Below are positions 1 to 12,028 of a DNA stretch of 64,000 nt, in pieces. A program made the translations under genes and the position numbers. Origin of the DNA: Lactarius indigo (lineage: Eukaryota; Basidiomycota; Agaricomycetes; Russulales; Russulaceae); the NCBI GenBank assembly GCA_025766275.1, contig JAFKAC010000045.1, positions 310,001 to 374,000 of the forward strand. Reading direction: 5' to 3'. The notes beneath the pieces were generated by a model that saw only the letters and a list, made by a program, of their open reading frames with translations, was not told the origin of the DNA and did no database searches. Position 1 is the stretch's first letter. Every line of letters starts with the position of its first letter.

Positions 1-1901
1 TAAGTAGAAGGCAGAGTAGCAGCCGCTCCACTGCAACGGATGCACGGAGGGCAGAAGCCACTAAACCTATGAACTAGGCGAAGCGGTGCCCAGTAGGACA
101 TCAACGTCTTCAGGCTTGATCTGGCCATGGGACTCGTGCCCAACTGATGTGCCAAGGGCCCGCCCGTTCTTTCTTGGTCCTCTCCTGTTCTAAATCGGCC
201 ATTCTGGGCAATTATTAACCCCAACTTACGTCCATCCAGGAACATGAACTCTGCTTATATGATAACTCGGGCTGGATCGTGCTGGAATTCCCAGTCGACC
301 CGGCCTCAGTGGACGACCCCTTATGTGGGCACCTGGTCGCTACTAGTGGGCAGCGCCGCCATTCACCACACGGCATCGAAATCAAACCCACTCTTTCCCA
401 CTCCCCACTATACGCAACTCTTTGCCTCACCGTAAGGCGCTCTTTTTAACGCGGACTACACCTATAAGTTCTTTGCCAACTGGACACCCACAAACTTGCG
501 AATGCGGAGACGAAGAACGCACCACCCGCCACACCATTCATACTCATAACCTCCTCCCGTAACATGCTTGGGATAGAACCCTCGTACCCGGATCCAATCG
601 CATCGTTTTTGTGAACACAAGGCGGACTTTAAACGTTGCTCGCATGTTGCTTGCGCCCAAGAATAAGTATGTGTCATCTTTATCTCGCTCACTCTCCACC
701 TCTTCTCCACCTCGCAGGTTTCTACTTTCGTCTTTTTAACGTCTTCGTCGTCGTCATATGCTCGCTTTTGCGGTCGCAAACTGGGTCAGATCGAGTTTCG
801 GACTTGTCGTTGTTGACGAAAACTTAGGTGACGTGGGCCGAAGCCCCGACACCAAGGTGCGCGCTGAGTTCCTCAATCCCACCCCTTGCATGCGACGAAC
901 GGATTCTCACGCGCATCTTGCAAGCACACCTGCACAACTCCGCGTATCAATGTTCCTTATTCCGCGTCTGCATTCCTATCGCGCCCATGTATACCTTCAC
1001 GTGCTGATAAGACATTTGGTGTGACGGTTTTGCCATTTCGATCATACTTGCATAGAAGTTTCGGCGAACCCAACGACCTCCTCGAATGGGTTTCGAACGT
1101 CGTACGTGGAAACGAGCCTTCCCATCTGCTTCTTAGTATGGTATTATCACGTTTTATCTTCTACGTCGAAATGGCATGTATTGTTAGTGAAGGTGAACAC
1201 GTGTACCGGCCTATATCTGAAGACCACGGAACTACACGTGACAGTTGTTTTGTGCACACTGTTACTTGACGTGTGGTCCACGGGATTTTGGGGGGTCGTT
1301 CAGTCCCTCCCCGTCTACTAATTCGTGCGCCAGACAAATTTGACGATATTCCCAGTGCGCAAGTTGATTGTGACTCGCGCTCGCTGGCCTTGCATTTGGT
1401 TTGCGGCGGTCTCGCATCGGCACAGCGATGTATGAAGGATCGGCTAATAAAACGTGATTCGCGCGAGGTAAGCCCGAGACTGTTCCATCCTGGCAGCTTC
1501 TGAATCAAAGGTGATTGTTTCATCGGAAAGACCGTGATGTTCAAAGCGCTTTCTATGTGCAGTGCCAAGACCTAGATGATAACCCGAGGAGAACGAGCAT
1601 ATTTCGAGCAAAGCTGAGCTGGAATGGCAATACGAAGTCGCTTCTTCGGAGTATTTGGGTTGTTGGAGTAGACTGCTCATACGTATGCGAGCCCGGTGAC
1701 GCATATCAAAGCCTGAACATGATTTACTGGATTCTTTCCAGAGTGATCGAGGTCGACGATTATCCAAAGAGCGTCCTTCTCTCGTATATATTATTCATAA
1801 CGAAGCGAACGCGGGGAGAGCCAGCCAGCACGTAGGAGACTTGGTGTGTAAATATGGTGGGCACACCTGGATCGCGCCTCGGAGGGATCCAATGGCTTCG
1901 T
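1..1901. other. Region without recognised gene
   Basis: I see no open frame here with a recognisable domain, and no frame pair that splices into a convincing protein. The stretch at about 140-330 resembles the stretch at about 12950-13080 in short matching blocks (a pyrimidine-rich block followed by a GAACA-containing block), so it may be a further, very diverged relic of the duplicated segment described for 2600-6245. Several GATCG and CACGTG-like words occur but I cannot assign regulatory meaning. Confidence 0.4.
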
Positions 1902-3255
1902 CTACCAACCGGACGTGCCGTCCTTGAAAGAATTTGTTGTGGAGAGCACCACCTCCATGATCGGTGTCGCATTCCCGGGCCGGAGTTCAAGTCTACCTGA
2001 AGGCACAAAGTCCGGACGAGCGACACTGTGATCCCGTTTTCTGCTTGTCGAAGGAATCAAGGGGCGGTCCTCGTAAATCTGGAAGTGCTCGATAGAATAC
2101 TGGACGTCGTAATCGAGCTGTTCGAACTTTCTGGAGCCATGGAGAGCTGCAGTGAGGAAGGAGAGAAGTTCAACTTGGCCGGAATAACGGCCGGGCACAG
2201 GAAGGGGATCAGTGGGGTGCACGACGCAATTTTTGAGATCTTCCTTCTGTTCGGATAACCCATAGCGCAGTAAGCGCAATGTGAGTCCGTTCCGGGACTG
2301 TTGACGTCAGCGATGTGGATAAACGAGATAGAGGGAAGGGGTAGGATAAATTTTGAAAAGAAGCGATCAACTTGTGATACAGGAGAACAGTGCAGAGCGC
2401 AATGTATGGACAAGTCTTCATTCTTCTCACGGCCACGGCCATTACTTTGAAATCACTTACATCGTATGGGGTATTTGATTTACCGTCCCAGTAGTTCAAC
2501 GGCTCAATACAACTAGTAGATAGTGGCGTCAAGGGACGACACATAAATTCGACCCAGGTTCCGCAACAGGACTGCGTGGTGGTGGACAGATATACAGGAG
2601 AATGCTACCCGATCCTGTGCTCTGACAACAACTAAGCGGGGAGACATCAGATAGATGACACCTTGGTGAACAGAGCGGCGGCGGCAAATAACGCGGCGCA
2701 CCATATTCGGAATTCCGTCCGAGATGGGGTAGACATGTCCACAGTTTAGAAACGTTATCGACAGAGAGGGCTGGGTGCGGAATGCAAAGACGAGAAATTT
2801 TGCACAGACCTCAAGGAACATGTGGTATAGCTGCTTCAAGAGGTCATCGTCGAGCATCTCTGGTCGCTCGAATGGTAGCGACATATCTTCAACCTTAAAG
2901 TGTAATTGCATGAAATGAACAATGTTATCTTTGGGGCGTATTTTGATGTACTGTAGGTGTGGAGGAGCGAATTGATTCGATTTGTTTTTACCTCACGAGA
3001 TGCCCGAACAAGCGCATCCCACTCGATTCTGGGAAAGAAGCCGCGAAGAAAGTAAGGATTGAAGTCAACCGCATACAGAGTAGGCTTGACATCATTGAAT
3101 TTGGGAGAAAAGTTGTTCGTTGTACAGTCTTTGGCGTGGCAAGCGAGAAAATTGTGTGCGAGAGAGAAAGGTGTCAGCGGGTCTAGGCGGGCCGGCTGAC
3201 CAAGGATATTGTGGCGCTCAGTGACGTGCGCAGCCTGTCTGGGCCCAGACATCAA
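1902..3255 (-). pseudogene. Unrecognised minus-strand gene, copy 1, probably decayed
   Basis: Reading from 3255 downwards, a frame containing FFPRIEWDALVRASRE is followed by a plausible intron (donor GTAAAA near 2993, acceptor AAG near 2900). A second exon-like stretch then covers about 2899-2513 and includes PRLVVVRAQDRVAFS. A further exon-like frame lies at about 2290-2050 after a possible intron ending in CAG. I do not recognise the family. The reason to treat it as once coding is a paralogous block at 7920-9250 whose peptide LPRIEWDALARASREVK matches closely. Frames are broken between the blocks, and no start or stop can be fixed. It lies head-to-head with the glycosidase gene at 3769. 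It could instead be a poorly modelled intact gene with many introns. Confidence 0.35.
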
Positions 3256-3299
3256 CCAAGGTCACACCGGCACCGTGATCATGGCTCAACAATTCCTGG

Positions 3300-3540
3300 T
3301 CTCTCAGATCTCGGGCTTGACAACCGCCAGGCACACCCGTGTGATGCGAAGTGGTGCGGGAAAGCCTCGCCGGCGCGATTCGGGTTCTTTTCTTGGTCTT
3401 TGGTCTTGACAAACTGCCAGCCACAAACACTGGCACACCGCAGGGCGCAAAAGTGGTGCGGGCAGGCTCACCGGCTCCACTTTCTAGTCCCAAGTCCTGA
3501 TAACCACCAGCCACGACAACACTATGGCTGGCTTTAGGAA
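3300..3540. repeat. Imperfect tandem repeat upstream of glycosidase copy 1
   Basis: Three imperfect units of roughly 85-95 bp start near 3312, 3409 and 3496. Each begins with a TTGACAA or CTGATAA-like word followed by CCGCCAG/CTGCCAG/CACCAG. The first two also share AAGTGGTGCGGG and CACCGG/GCCGG. Related shorter pieces occur at about 9930-10060 upstream of glycosidase copy 2, so this is part of the duplicated segment. It may contribute to the promoter, but nothing here proves that. Confidence 0.45.
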
Positions 3541-3768
3541 AATATTTCGAGACTCACAGTATTCGGCTTCTGGCTGTGTGAAAATGGCAATAAGGGGCCG
3601 GGTCACGGTTCCACGTATTTGCGGTGCCCCGCAAAACCTCACCTGTGGCGCCCCAATCGACTTTCTAAATTTAGACTGTCCGTGAGCCAAGAAAAGTAGC
3701 CAGCACATGGACACCCCCCTGGGATTCATGCTCAGGCTCTGTGTCTTGATCATCAACCGTCCCTCGAC

Positions 3769-5493
3769 ATGTACACCTCTTGGTTTGCCCTCTCGACTCT
3801 GTTTTTGGTCGGCGCGTCGGCGCAGGGTCTCACAAGCAATCAAGTCGATACTGTAAAACAACTCCTTGAAGATAGCGCAACTCACAGGTCAGCTGATTCC
3901 CCGCTTCGCTGTCTAGTCTATATTTATCTCGTCTCACATCAGTTGGGAGCTCGGCGTTCGCGCACAAGCTCTCCTTGAACTCTCCGCTCCCTCCTTCTCC
4001 GTGCTCACCCCATCGGTCCCCCTCCCCCCACCTACGTCCCTGAATTCTTCCTCGAACGACACTCTCGCTGATGTCTTCACAATCGCACGAAACGCTGTCG
4101 CAACACTGCCCCCTCCACCGAGTAATGGCACCGGCCAGCCCCTCGTACTAGGGGACGGCAGCGCGGGCGATCCAGCCAGCATCGGAATAGCCGTCCTGAT
4201 TGCCAATTGGACCGGCCTTGGTGGGGAGAATTACGCCGGGGCGGCCACCGCTCAGGTGGAATACCTATTTGGACCAGGGGTACCGAAGACTGAAGACGGA
4301 GCGATCTCGCATCGTGTTTCGGAGGTGCAGCTCTGGTACTATCATTAGCTCTTTCGCACGTTTCTGTGGGTTTCTTAACGTGCTATCCTTTGCGACAGGA
4401 GTGACTCGGTGTACATGGTACCCCCTTTCCTCGCATATTATGGTATAACCACGAGAAACCAGTCGATGCTGCAGGAAGCGTATAACCAGGTGGGTTCATG
4501 TTCTCCGACCTTGCCACGAGCAGTGACCTAGACGGCAAAGCGAATAGGTTAAGTTGTACCGCAGCTACCTCCGCGATACATCGGCAGGCGGACTATGGCA
4601 GCATATCGTCCTGGGTGCGGATGGCACAGACCCGGGACACTGGTCGACCGGTGTGTAGTGGCATATCACACTCACACAAAAGGTGACCAATGCGGATAAC
4701 TGCAGGCAATGCATGGGCAGCAGCAGGGATGTTGCGCGTGCTTGGGACGCTTAAGAGTTCATCCTTTTCTCGAAACTTTAAGGGTCAGATCAAAGACCTT
4801 GGCAACTGGGTCGCGGAGATTCATAGCGCGATGTACCCAAATCTCGTACGTCGCCTGGATGTTGACGCATCATGTTTCATGTGTGTTCACACCTCCCCCC
4901 CACAGCAAGACAACGGTCTGTTCAAGAACTACGCAGACGGGAACAGCACTGACAATTTCGACGACGCGTCAAGCAGCGCGCTGCTCGCTGCGACCGTCTA
5001 CCGTCTCGCACTTCTCACTGGCAACAAGAAATTTGTGCGGGAGGCAGAGCGCACTCGTGCGGCACTCTTTGCCGCAAACGCCACGTCTGCCGTCCCCTTG
5101 GGCGTTCCAGTAGTCACAACTTCGTCCACACACTCGACACCGCGGCCCTCGAGCACGACGCCCTCTTCAACCGCGTCTGCACCAGGGTCCGAGCAAACGG
5201 CATCGAATTCGTTTGCAGACACGCCCCACTTTACGGTTGACGGCTGGCTCGCGCCAGTCGTTGATCCCCTTAACTATGCTGTCGAGGGCGCACAAAGCCC
5301 TGAGGGTCAGGCGTTCACGTTGATGCTTGAATCCGCGTGGCGAGATTGGTCCGCGGCTGGTAGCCCCGGTGCGAACGTAGCGCCGCCTAGTGCACGCGTG
5401 GGCCTCAGCACCGTGTTACTAGGTACGGTGGGCCTGGTCGTGGCTTGCACGACAATGATGACGGACAGTGGAGCCATTTTGTTCTCGATCTAG
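3769..5493 (+). CDS. Secreted six-hairpin glycosidase-like protein, copy 1
   Basis: Six exons join in frame: 3769-3887, 3943-4335, 4399-4489, 4548-4650, 4706-4845 and 4906-5493, giving 477 residues, with canonical GT-AG borders at every junction. Residues 1-19 form a signal peptide (hydrophobic core LFLVG, small residues before QG). The body contains GLWQHIVLGADG, GHWSTGNAWAAAGMLRVLG, NFDDASSSALLAATVYRLAL, DGWLAPVVDP and SPEGQAFTLMLESAWRDW. I recognise this pattern from fungal proteins annotated as six-hairpin (GH88/GH105-like) glycosidases. The family cleaves unsaturated or terminal sugars from polysaccharides. Substrate cannot be told, and I do not assign catalytic residues. A Ser/Thr-rich insert (about residues 340-380) and a hydrophobic C-terminus after a small-residue stretch suggest GPI anchoring. 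The start is the ATG directly before the signal peptide. The gene is intact and paralogous to 10296-12028. Confidence 0.85.
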
Positions 5494-7919
5494 GATTCCA
5501 TACTATATTACTACTCATAATAAGACCTCCGTCAACTTTTTGTCTTTCGGCCCCTTACGCGCTCGCTACGAGGAGTACACTAGCATGGAGTGGCTTTCAT
5601 GGGCAAGCGCAGGTCTACTGATCGACCCAGACGAAACGGGTGTTCTATTTTATTTTATGAATTCGAAGCCTTCTCAGAACCCAATCACGGTTCCCCCTAA
5701 CAAAATCCTCCTCTAGGATTGGCAAATTAATTCATACTCCACAGCCCCAGCAGCAGAGAGCCTCTTGTTCAGTACGTGGGGTTCTTCATCAATCACGAAC
5801 TCGTCTGGGCTTTTCCATGACAATATGACATACTGTATAACTGCGCAGAAGCCCCGATCCCGATCAAGAAGTTCCGAGGCCTCGGCAATCCGCGGTCTGT
5901 TCAGTAGCGAGGTTCGGCCGATGGGCCGATGCACACCCGGTTAAAATATTTTGACTAAAACCTCCGCACTTCGCCTCTACAGATTGCTTCGGGCCTCCCA
6001 GGTGCTCGGCGAGACATGGCGTACCCCGATCCTGGGGGGCTTGCTGTCGGCAGTGCCAAAACCCTCCGGGGAAAGATCAGCGCCACGTCCATAGACCATC
6101 GAGGACTGAACAGCCAGGGTCCCTGCACGGAATTCCCGCTGCAATGAGCTAATATCGGTTCCCTGGGAGGCTCCCAACTGACTGTGCTCCCGTCTAAAAA
6201 CCCTGGAGGTCGTGCCCCAAGCTGTGCGGCGATCGGTCATGAGGGGAGTTGTCGACTCGGCTTATCCCTCCGTCGCGATTACAAACGGCAAACTGGAAAT
6301 GTATCTCCAACACCGTGTGTCTACCGCAGGCTTACTTTGGTTTACAGGCCAAGAGTTCCGACTCGTCCAAAACGAGGAATTTCGGGGCCACCTGTACCAT
6401 CCCAATGGAGGGTCCCCCTCACGAGTATTTGTATATCTTCCCGGACGACCTTACAGGCTACCTCTGGACCCCCAGTTGCTCTTCCGGCTTAGCGAGCCCT
6501 GACACACCGCGGGTCAAGTGGACGCGCCATCAGTGGTGCGCCCTACGCCCCTCGAGGCTCTAGCGGTGGGTGGTTCTCGGTCACTCTTGGGAGGCACCAT
6601 ACTAGGGGAGCGCTCCGCGCTAATCGCTTAGACGTGGCCTATGACGCAAGAAAAGTGGTCGCCGGACCACCCCCGAGGAGGGCGAGCTCTCCGCCATAGT
6701 AATACACGTCGTACGGATGGTCACCAATCCAGGTCGGACTGATGGTAAAGTTATTGGCGGAGCTGTAGCCACTATAACGGGCTCGGGGGAGCAGGCCACG
6801 ACCAAGTCTACGAACTGCCAGAGGGCGGAGGCGTGAGCCAGCAGGGCAGACCGTTTGTTCTTACCTTGGTCAGGCCCGCCGTTTCATTACTCCATTCTGT
6901 CGCCTCACGTTGACTATTTCTGGCATTTCTGCATAGCTTAAACTCGCGAACTCGCGTACCATTCTGGAACACATTATCAATTAGCCGTTTCTTCTTTTTG
7001 CTCATGCCAGCGTCTCGGTTAAGTGGAATCCCGCGGACACCAGTCTTAAGGACTCCGACTAGGCTCTCTTCTTGGCTTTGGAGGCGTGCGCCCAACCTAC
7101 GGATGAGGAGGGTGAGGTCTGGGATATCGGCTTACGACCAATGCGTCCAAGAGTGGAGACAGGGACCACGTACATCATTCGCCTAGCACAACCCCCACCC
7201 CCCTTATCTAGCCCCCTGACTGTAACAACAATTCCCTATGAGAAGCAGCGGCAATTGAAAAACCCCACTTTGAACTCTCCGCCTAACAATAATATGCCAC
7301 TCTTGGAAACTCCCGGACTACTACTGCTGTTTCGAGAGTGCTTCCTCTTCTCTGAAACACACCAAAATCTTAGGATCGGTCCAATCAGGGCTGACAACCC
7401 CCCCCCCTTCTGACTTCTTCTGCACAACCAACAACGCAACGATTCACTTCCAAGTCATCGAATCTGCCCATGCCACGCACAAGCCACCCTGAGCCCACTT
7501 GTTTCCTGGAACCCCAAGATTGGACTCAGCCACGAGTCGTTGGTTTTGGGACGAAATATCACCTAGCAGACTTTATTCAATCCCACAGTATCTCAACATA
7601 CTTCCTCACTTGGGCCCGTTCTTTATGTTGACTGCTCCTTTATTCAGGAGCAGTCCTGACCGTCATACTGTGTAGTCTATACTCAATCCCACTGCCTACG
7701 GTTTTTGTCAGGTTGTCTTAGCTCATGTTCCGAATGTCGACGTCACCCCCCCGTTCTATGCCCCCACCTTCGAGTCCCTCAGTACCTGTGGAATAAAGGA
7801 GCGATACGGAGATCTTCGAACAGACCCTTACCGAGACAGATATTTTTAGAACGACGAATAATTTTTCTTAACTCTTCGCAAATTCTGCCGCCTTACTCCC
7901 TACTCTGTCATATTGCTTG
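5494..7919. other. Region without recognised gene, downstream of glycosidase copy 1
   Basis: The first 750 bases match the downstream flank of glycosidase copy 2 in patches. An open frame at 6212-6502 reads GLLWFTGQEFRLVQ and VFVYLPG, but I find no supporting exon, paralogue or family. From 6600 to 7919 there is only short-frame noise, with C-runs near 7195 and 7400. I see no RNA gene. Confidence 0.4.
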
Positions 7920-9250
7920 AGCTACCCGATCCCGTGCTCTGCCAACAACCAAGCGAGGGGGGAAACAGATCGGTGATACCTTTGGTAAACAGAGCGGCGG
8001 CCGTAAATAACGCCATATTCAGAATTCCGCTCGACATGGATAGACGCGCACGTAGTTAGGGCAGGTAATCAAGCTTTCGTCAACGTGAATCTGTGCATTC
8101 ATAACCAGAGAGAGACGGTATGCGGGATGTGATGACAGCATTTTTTATAAAAAAAAAAGTCCGTTTGTATCCAAGGGCACAAATCCTGGGGCAGGTAGGT
8201 CGCATGTACGTACTTGCATACATTCAAGGGCGGGGGGGGGGGGGGGGGGGGGGCAGCAAATAGCGTATGGTGACGGTCGGTCTGAAACATTAAAAAAAGG
8301 AGAGCATAGGTTGGCTGTGAGGTCTAAGGTCTAAGGTTTTGCGGCAGGTGGTGAAGATACCATGATAGTCTAGTAAAGAGGGACAGCGCGCGTGCCCTCC
8401 TGGGTAGGCGACCAGTCAATCCGCACGGCGGAACCTTCGAGCGATCGGCTTGAAGGTTCTCCGGCTGCGGAAATATAGCTGAGGAGATTACGAGAGTGGC
8501 CCATGTGGGTGAGTGTGTGGGTATGAAAGTAACCCTTTGGAAGCGGTAGAGGTGCCAGTCTCCGCCGCAGCTACACTTGGGGCCGAGGCCGGTTATGTCC
8601 GGTCAGAAGTGGGCCGCGTATTGGTCGTGTCTGGCTGCTAGCCGGAGGGCAGTGCAAGTTGCGAGCCAGGAGTACCCGTCTTTAATAGAGGCACGACAGA
8701 AAGGATAGCGCTTTCCATTGGGGGGTTGGGTGAGGATCTAGATGTAAACGAAGGATGACCTCAGGCTCGGTTTTTGGTACCTCTCCTGGAACTAGTTTTC
8801 GTACGCCTCCGTCTGCGTTAGGACGCGCGTCGAAAAATGGAGGACCAAGACTGGAGGTTCCTATGTGCGAGAAAGACGGTAATTTGTACAGACTTCAAGG
8901 AGCACGTAGTGTAACTGCTTCAAGAAGCCAATGTTGAGATCTCTGGGTGCTCAGGCGGTGGCGACGAATCTCCGCTCTTAAAACAAAGAGGATTTCATGA
9001 GACAAACGAGGTTGCAGTAATTTGGCTTTGGGGATGATTCCGATGTATGCATGGGGGAGCCAATTGATTCTTTTACCTCACGAGAAGCCCGAGCAAGCGC
9101 ATCCCACTCGATTCTGGGAAGGGAGCCGCGAAGAAAGTGAAAGTCTGCCGAGCGCAGTGCGAGTTTGACATTGCTAAATTCGAGAGAAGGTAGTTCGTCG
9201 TACAGTACAGCCTTTGTCTCAGCAGACGAGGTGATTAGACGGTCCTCCAT
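7920..9250 (-). pseudogene. Unrecognised minus-strand gene, copy 2, interrupted
   Basis: This is the paralogue of 1902-3255. The stretch 7920-8040 matches 2603-2735 closely (shared GTGCTCTG, CAACAAC, AAACAGAGCGGCGG-like words). The stretch 8868-9250 matches 2790-3160, including the coded LPRIEWDALARASREVK. The two halves, nearly adjacent in copy 1, are separated here by about 750-800 bases of unrelated sequence with a 22-base G run, so the gene is broken by an insertion or rearrangement. I found no clear terminal repeats on the extra sequence. Function is unknown. Confidence 0.45.
8232..8253. repeat. Poly-G run of 22 bases
   Basis: A pure run of 22 G lies within the extra sequence that splits the second copy of the unrecognised gene. 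Its length may be uncertain because such runs are error-prone in sequencing. Confidence 0.8.
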
Positions 9251-10295
9251 GACTCGGATGAGAGGATGCCAAACATTGTCTTGGCAATTACGGTCGTCAA
9301 CGAAGCCTTGGTTGGCTGACCACTCATCGCGCCTTTTATTTATTTATTTTTGGAAGTCAAGACGTTTTAATGGGGTTATCAAGCAGCTCTGCGTTGGCTC
9401 TTACCGTGATCATTCCGTACAAGAAGTCCTTTCTCGTAATATTCAGTCGGTCTGGATGTCCTCAGTAGGGCCTCTTCTATGTCCCAAGTGCTTCCGATGT
9501 CGTTTTAGTCTCGGATAATCTTCTGCTGATGTCCCCGAGGCCGTGTGGTCCTAACGTCTCTGGATGGATCTGCCCGCGTGGTTTATGTCATGGGAGGGAA
9601 GCTAGTTTACTGGTTTTTTACTTCGTTTTATGGGTGAGTGTCTACGCTGTGCGCTGTTCTCTAGTTGAAGCTGTGACTGCGTTTTTTATTTTTATCCTCT
9701 AGGGGTGGAGGGGCCTCTTAGTATCTTCGAGGAACATGCCCTCCTAGGGGGTCGGTGGTATCTCCCTAAGTGCGGATTTTAGTCGGTACGTCACGTCCTC
9801 GCCCCCGACCACGTATGTAGCGTGTTTCCCAAACCAAGGAAGGAGAATCCGATCAGGTTCGAGTCCAAGTCCTTACAGGTGCGGCCAGACCCTGCCGGAT
9901 CGACTTGGTCCCTTTTCTAGTCACTATTTTTGACGACTGCCAGCACTACCACGCTGGCGTGAGCGGGCGCCGGCTAACTGCTAAACTTGGATTTTTTCCT
10001 GGCCCAATCCTTGACAGCCATCACTACTACATCGTGGGGCACGTGCAGGGGCTAGCTTTGGGAAAGTACTCAATAAGAAGCACAGTATTCGGTTTCCATG
10101 ACTGACGACTGTGTCAAAATGGGAATGTAGCCGAGTTCAACTTTCCTCATCCGCGGCGGCGCAGCGAAAGCGTATCTGTAGCACTCGAATCGACATACTA
10201 AATTTAGATCGTCCGTGGGTCGGGTTAAGTAGCCAACACATGGAAACGCCGTTCGTGCTCAGGTCCTGTGTCCTGATCGCCAACCGCTCCTCGAC
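9251..10295. other. Upstream region of glycosidase copy 2
   Basis: About 9310-9860 has no counterpart in the first copy and shows no recognisable gene. From about 9900 the sequence again resembles the upstream region of copy 1, for example the ACAGTATTCGG word near 10080 compared with 3557, and ACTAAATTTAGA near 10197 compared with 3661. It presumably holds the promoter; I cannot point to a convincing TATA box. Confidence 0.4.
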
Positions 10296-12028
10296 ATGCA
10301 TAACTCTTGCATTACCACCTCAGCTCTGTTTCTGGTCTGCGTGTCCGGACAGAGTCTCACGAGCAATCAAATTAACACTGTGACACAACTCCTTGCAGAG
10401 GGTGCGACCCACAGGTCAGCTGTTCCCCCGCTTCGCTGTCTGGTATCCATCTCATTCCACCTTAGTTGGGAGCTCGGCGTTCGCGCACAAGCTCTCCTTG
10501 AACTCTCCTCTCCCTCCTTTTCTGTACTCACCCCATCAGTGCTCCTCCCCCCTCCTTCGTCCCTGAATTCTTCCTCGAACGACACTCTCGCTGATGTCTT
10601 CACAATCGCACAAAACGCTGTCGCAACACTACCCCCTCCACCGACTAATGGCACTGGCCAGCCCCTCGTACTAGGGGACGGCAGCGCGGGCGATCCAGCC
10701 AGCATCGGAATAGCCGTCCTGATTGCCAATTGGACCGGTCTTGGTGGGGAGAATTACGCCGGGGCTGCCACCGCTCAGGTGGAATACCTATTTGGACCGG
10801 GGGTACTGAAGACCGAAGACGGAGCGATCTCGCATCGTGTTTCGGAGGTGCAACTCTGGTACGACGTCCATTGACCGGTTTTGGCCCGTTCCTGTGCATT
10901 TCTTAACGTGCTGTCCTTTGCGACAGGAGTGACTCGGTGTACATGGTACCCCCTTTCCTCGCATATTATGGTATAACCACAGGAAACCAGTCGATGCTGC
11001 AGGAAGCATACAACCAGGTGGGTTTTCATTCCTCGATTGCCACGGCAGTGACCCCCGATAACAAGAGAACAGGTTAAATTGTACCGCAGCTACCTCGGCG
11101 ACATGTCGGCGGGCGGACTATGGCGGCATATCGTCCTGGGTGCGGATGGCACAGACCCAGGACACTGGTCGACCGGTGCGTGGCGGCATATAACTCGCAC
11201 GTACACAAGATAATCCATATGGGTAAGTGTAGGCAACGCATGGGCAGCAGCAGGGATGTTGCGCGTGCTTGGGACGCTTAAGAGTTCACCCTTTTCTCAG
11301 GACTTTAGTGGTCAGATCCAGGAACTTGGTGACTGGGTCGCGGAGATTCATAGTGCGATGTATCCACACCTCGTGCGTCCCTGCGTACTAGCCCGTCATG
11401 TCTCATGCGTGTGCACACCTGCCGACAGCAAGCCAACGGTCTATTCAAGAATTACGCGGACGGGAACAGCACCGATAATTTCGACGACGCGTCGAGCAGT
11501 GCACTGCTCGCTGCGACTGTCTACCGCCTCGCGCTTCTCACTGGCGATGAGACATTCATTCCGGAGGCAGAGCTCACGCGTGCAGCGCTCTTTTCCACAA
11601 ATGGCACGTCTGCCACCCCGCCTGGCCTCCCCGTAGTCGCACCATCGTCTTCGACACCGTTGCCCTCGAGTACCGTACCCTCTTCGACCGGGTCCGCGCA
11701 GACGGCGGCGGATGCGTCCGCGGACACGCCTCACTTCACGGTCGACGGCTGGCTTGCGCCCGTCGTTGACCCCCTTAACTTTGCCGTCGAAGGCGCGCAT
11801 AGCCCTGAGGGTCAGGCCTTCACGCTGATGCTTGAATCCGCGTGGCGAGATTGGTCCGATTCGGAGTCCGCGGCCAGCGGGGCCAGTGCCAGTGCCAACG
11901 TAACGACGAACGTGGCGCCGCCTAGAGCGCGCCTAAGCCTCAGCACCATGTTGCTAGGCGCAGTAGGCCTGGTCGTGGCATACGCGTTGGCGACGACGGA
12001 CTGTAGAGTCATCTTGTTCTTGATATAG
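10296..12028 (+). CDS. Secreted six-hairpin glycosidase-like protein, copy 2
   Basis: Six exons join in frame: 10296-10414, 10466-10858, 10927-11017, 11073-11175, 11233-11372 and 11429-12028, giving 481 residues. The intron positions and phases equal those of the gene at 3769. The N-terminus has a short hydrophobic signal peptide ending near residue 19 (VCVSGQS). The conserved core repeats that of copy 1, with GLWRHIVLGADG, GHWSTGNAWAAAG, DGWLAPVVDPLNFAVEG and SPEGQAFTLMLESAWRDW. The linker around residues 330-370 differs most and is rich in Ser, Thr and Pro. The last 35 residues are hydrophobic (STMLLGAVGLVVAYAL), consistent with a GPI signal or membrane anchor. Several Asn-X-Ser/Thr sites fit a secreted glycoprotein. 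Both paralogues look intact, so they probably both work; any difference in substrate is unknown. Confidence 0.85.

Larger units (their letters stand above)
2600..6245. repeat. Segmental duplication, copy 1
   Basis: This block and 7920-12740 share the same order of parts: the unrecognised minus-strand gene, an upstream region with repeat-like words, the six-exon glycosidase gene, and a matching downstream stretch. In the downstream stretch, GCCTCTACAG, CTGTCGGCAGTG and AGCGCCACGTCCA occur in both, near 5975-6095 and 12480-12580. Coding exons are far better conserved than flanks, as expected for an old tandem duplication under selection for the enzyme. The outer limits are approximate. Confidence 0.65.

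Noticed and set aside
6212..6502. Frame of 96 codons with VFVYLPG-like pieces
   Set aside because: No neighbouring exon, no paralogue in the duplicated segment and overlapping frames in two other phases, so coding is not supported.
8232..8253. Poly-G run as a G-quadruplex regulatory site
   Set aside because: A lone homopolymer inside a broken pseudogene gives no support for regulation.
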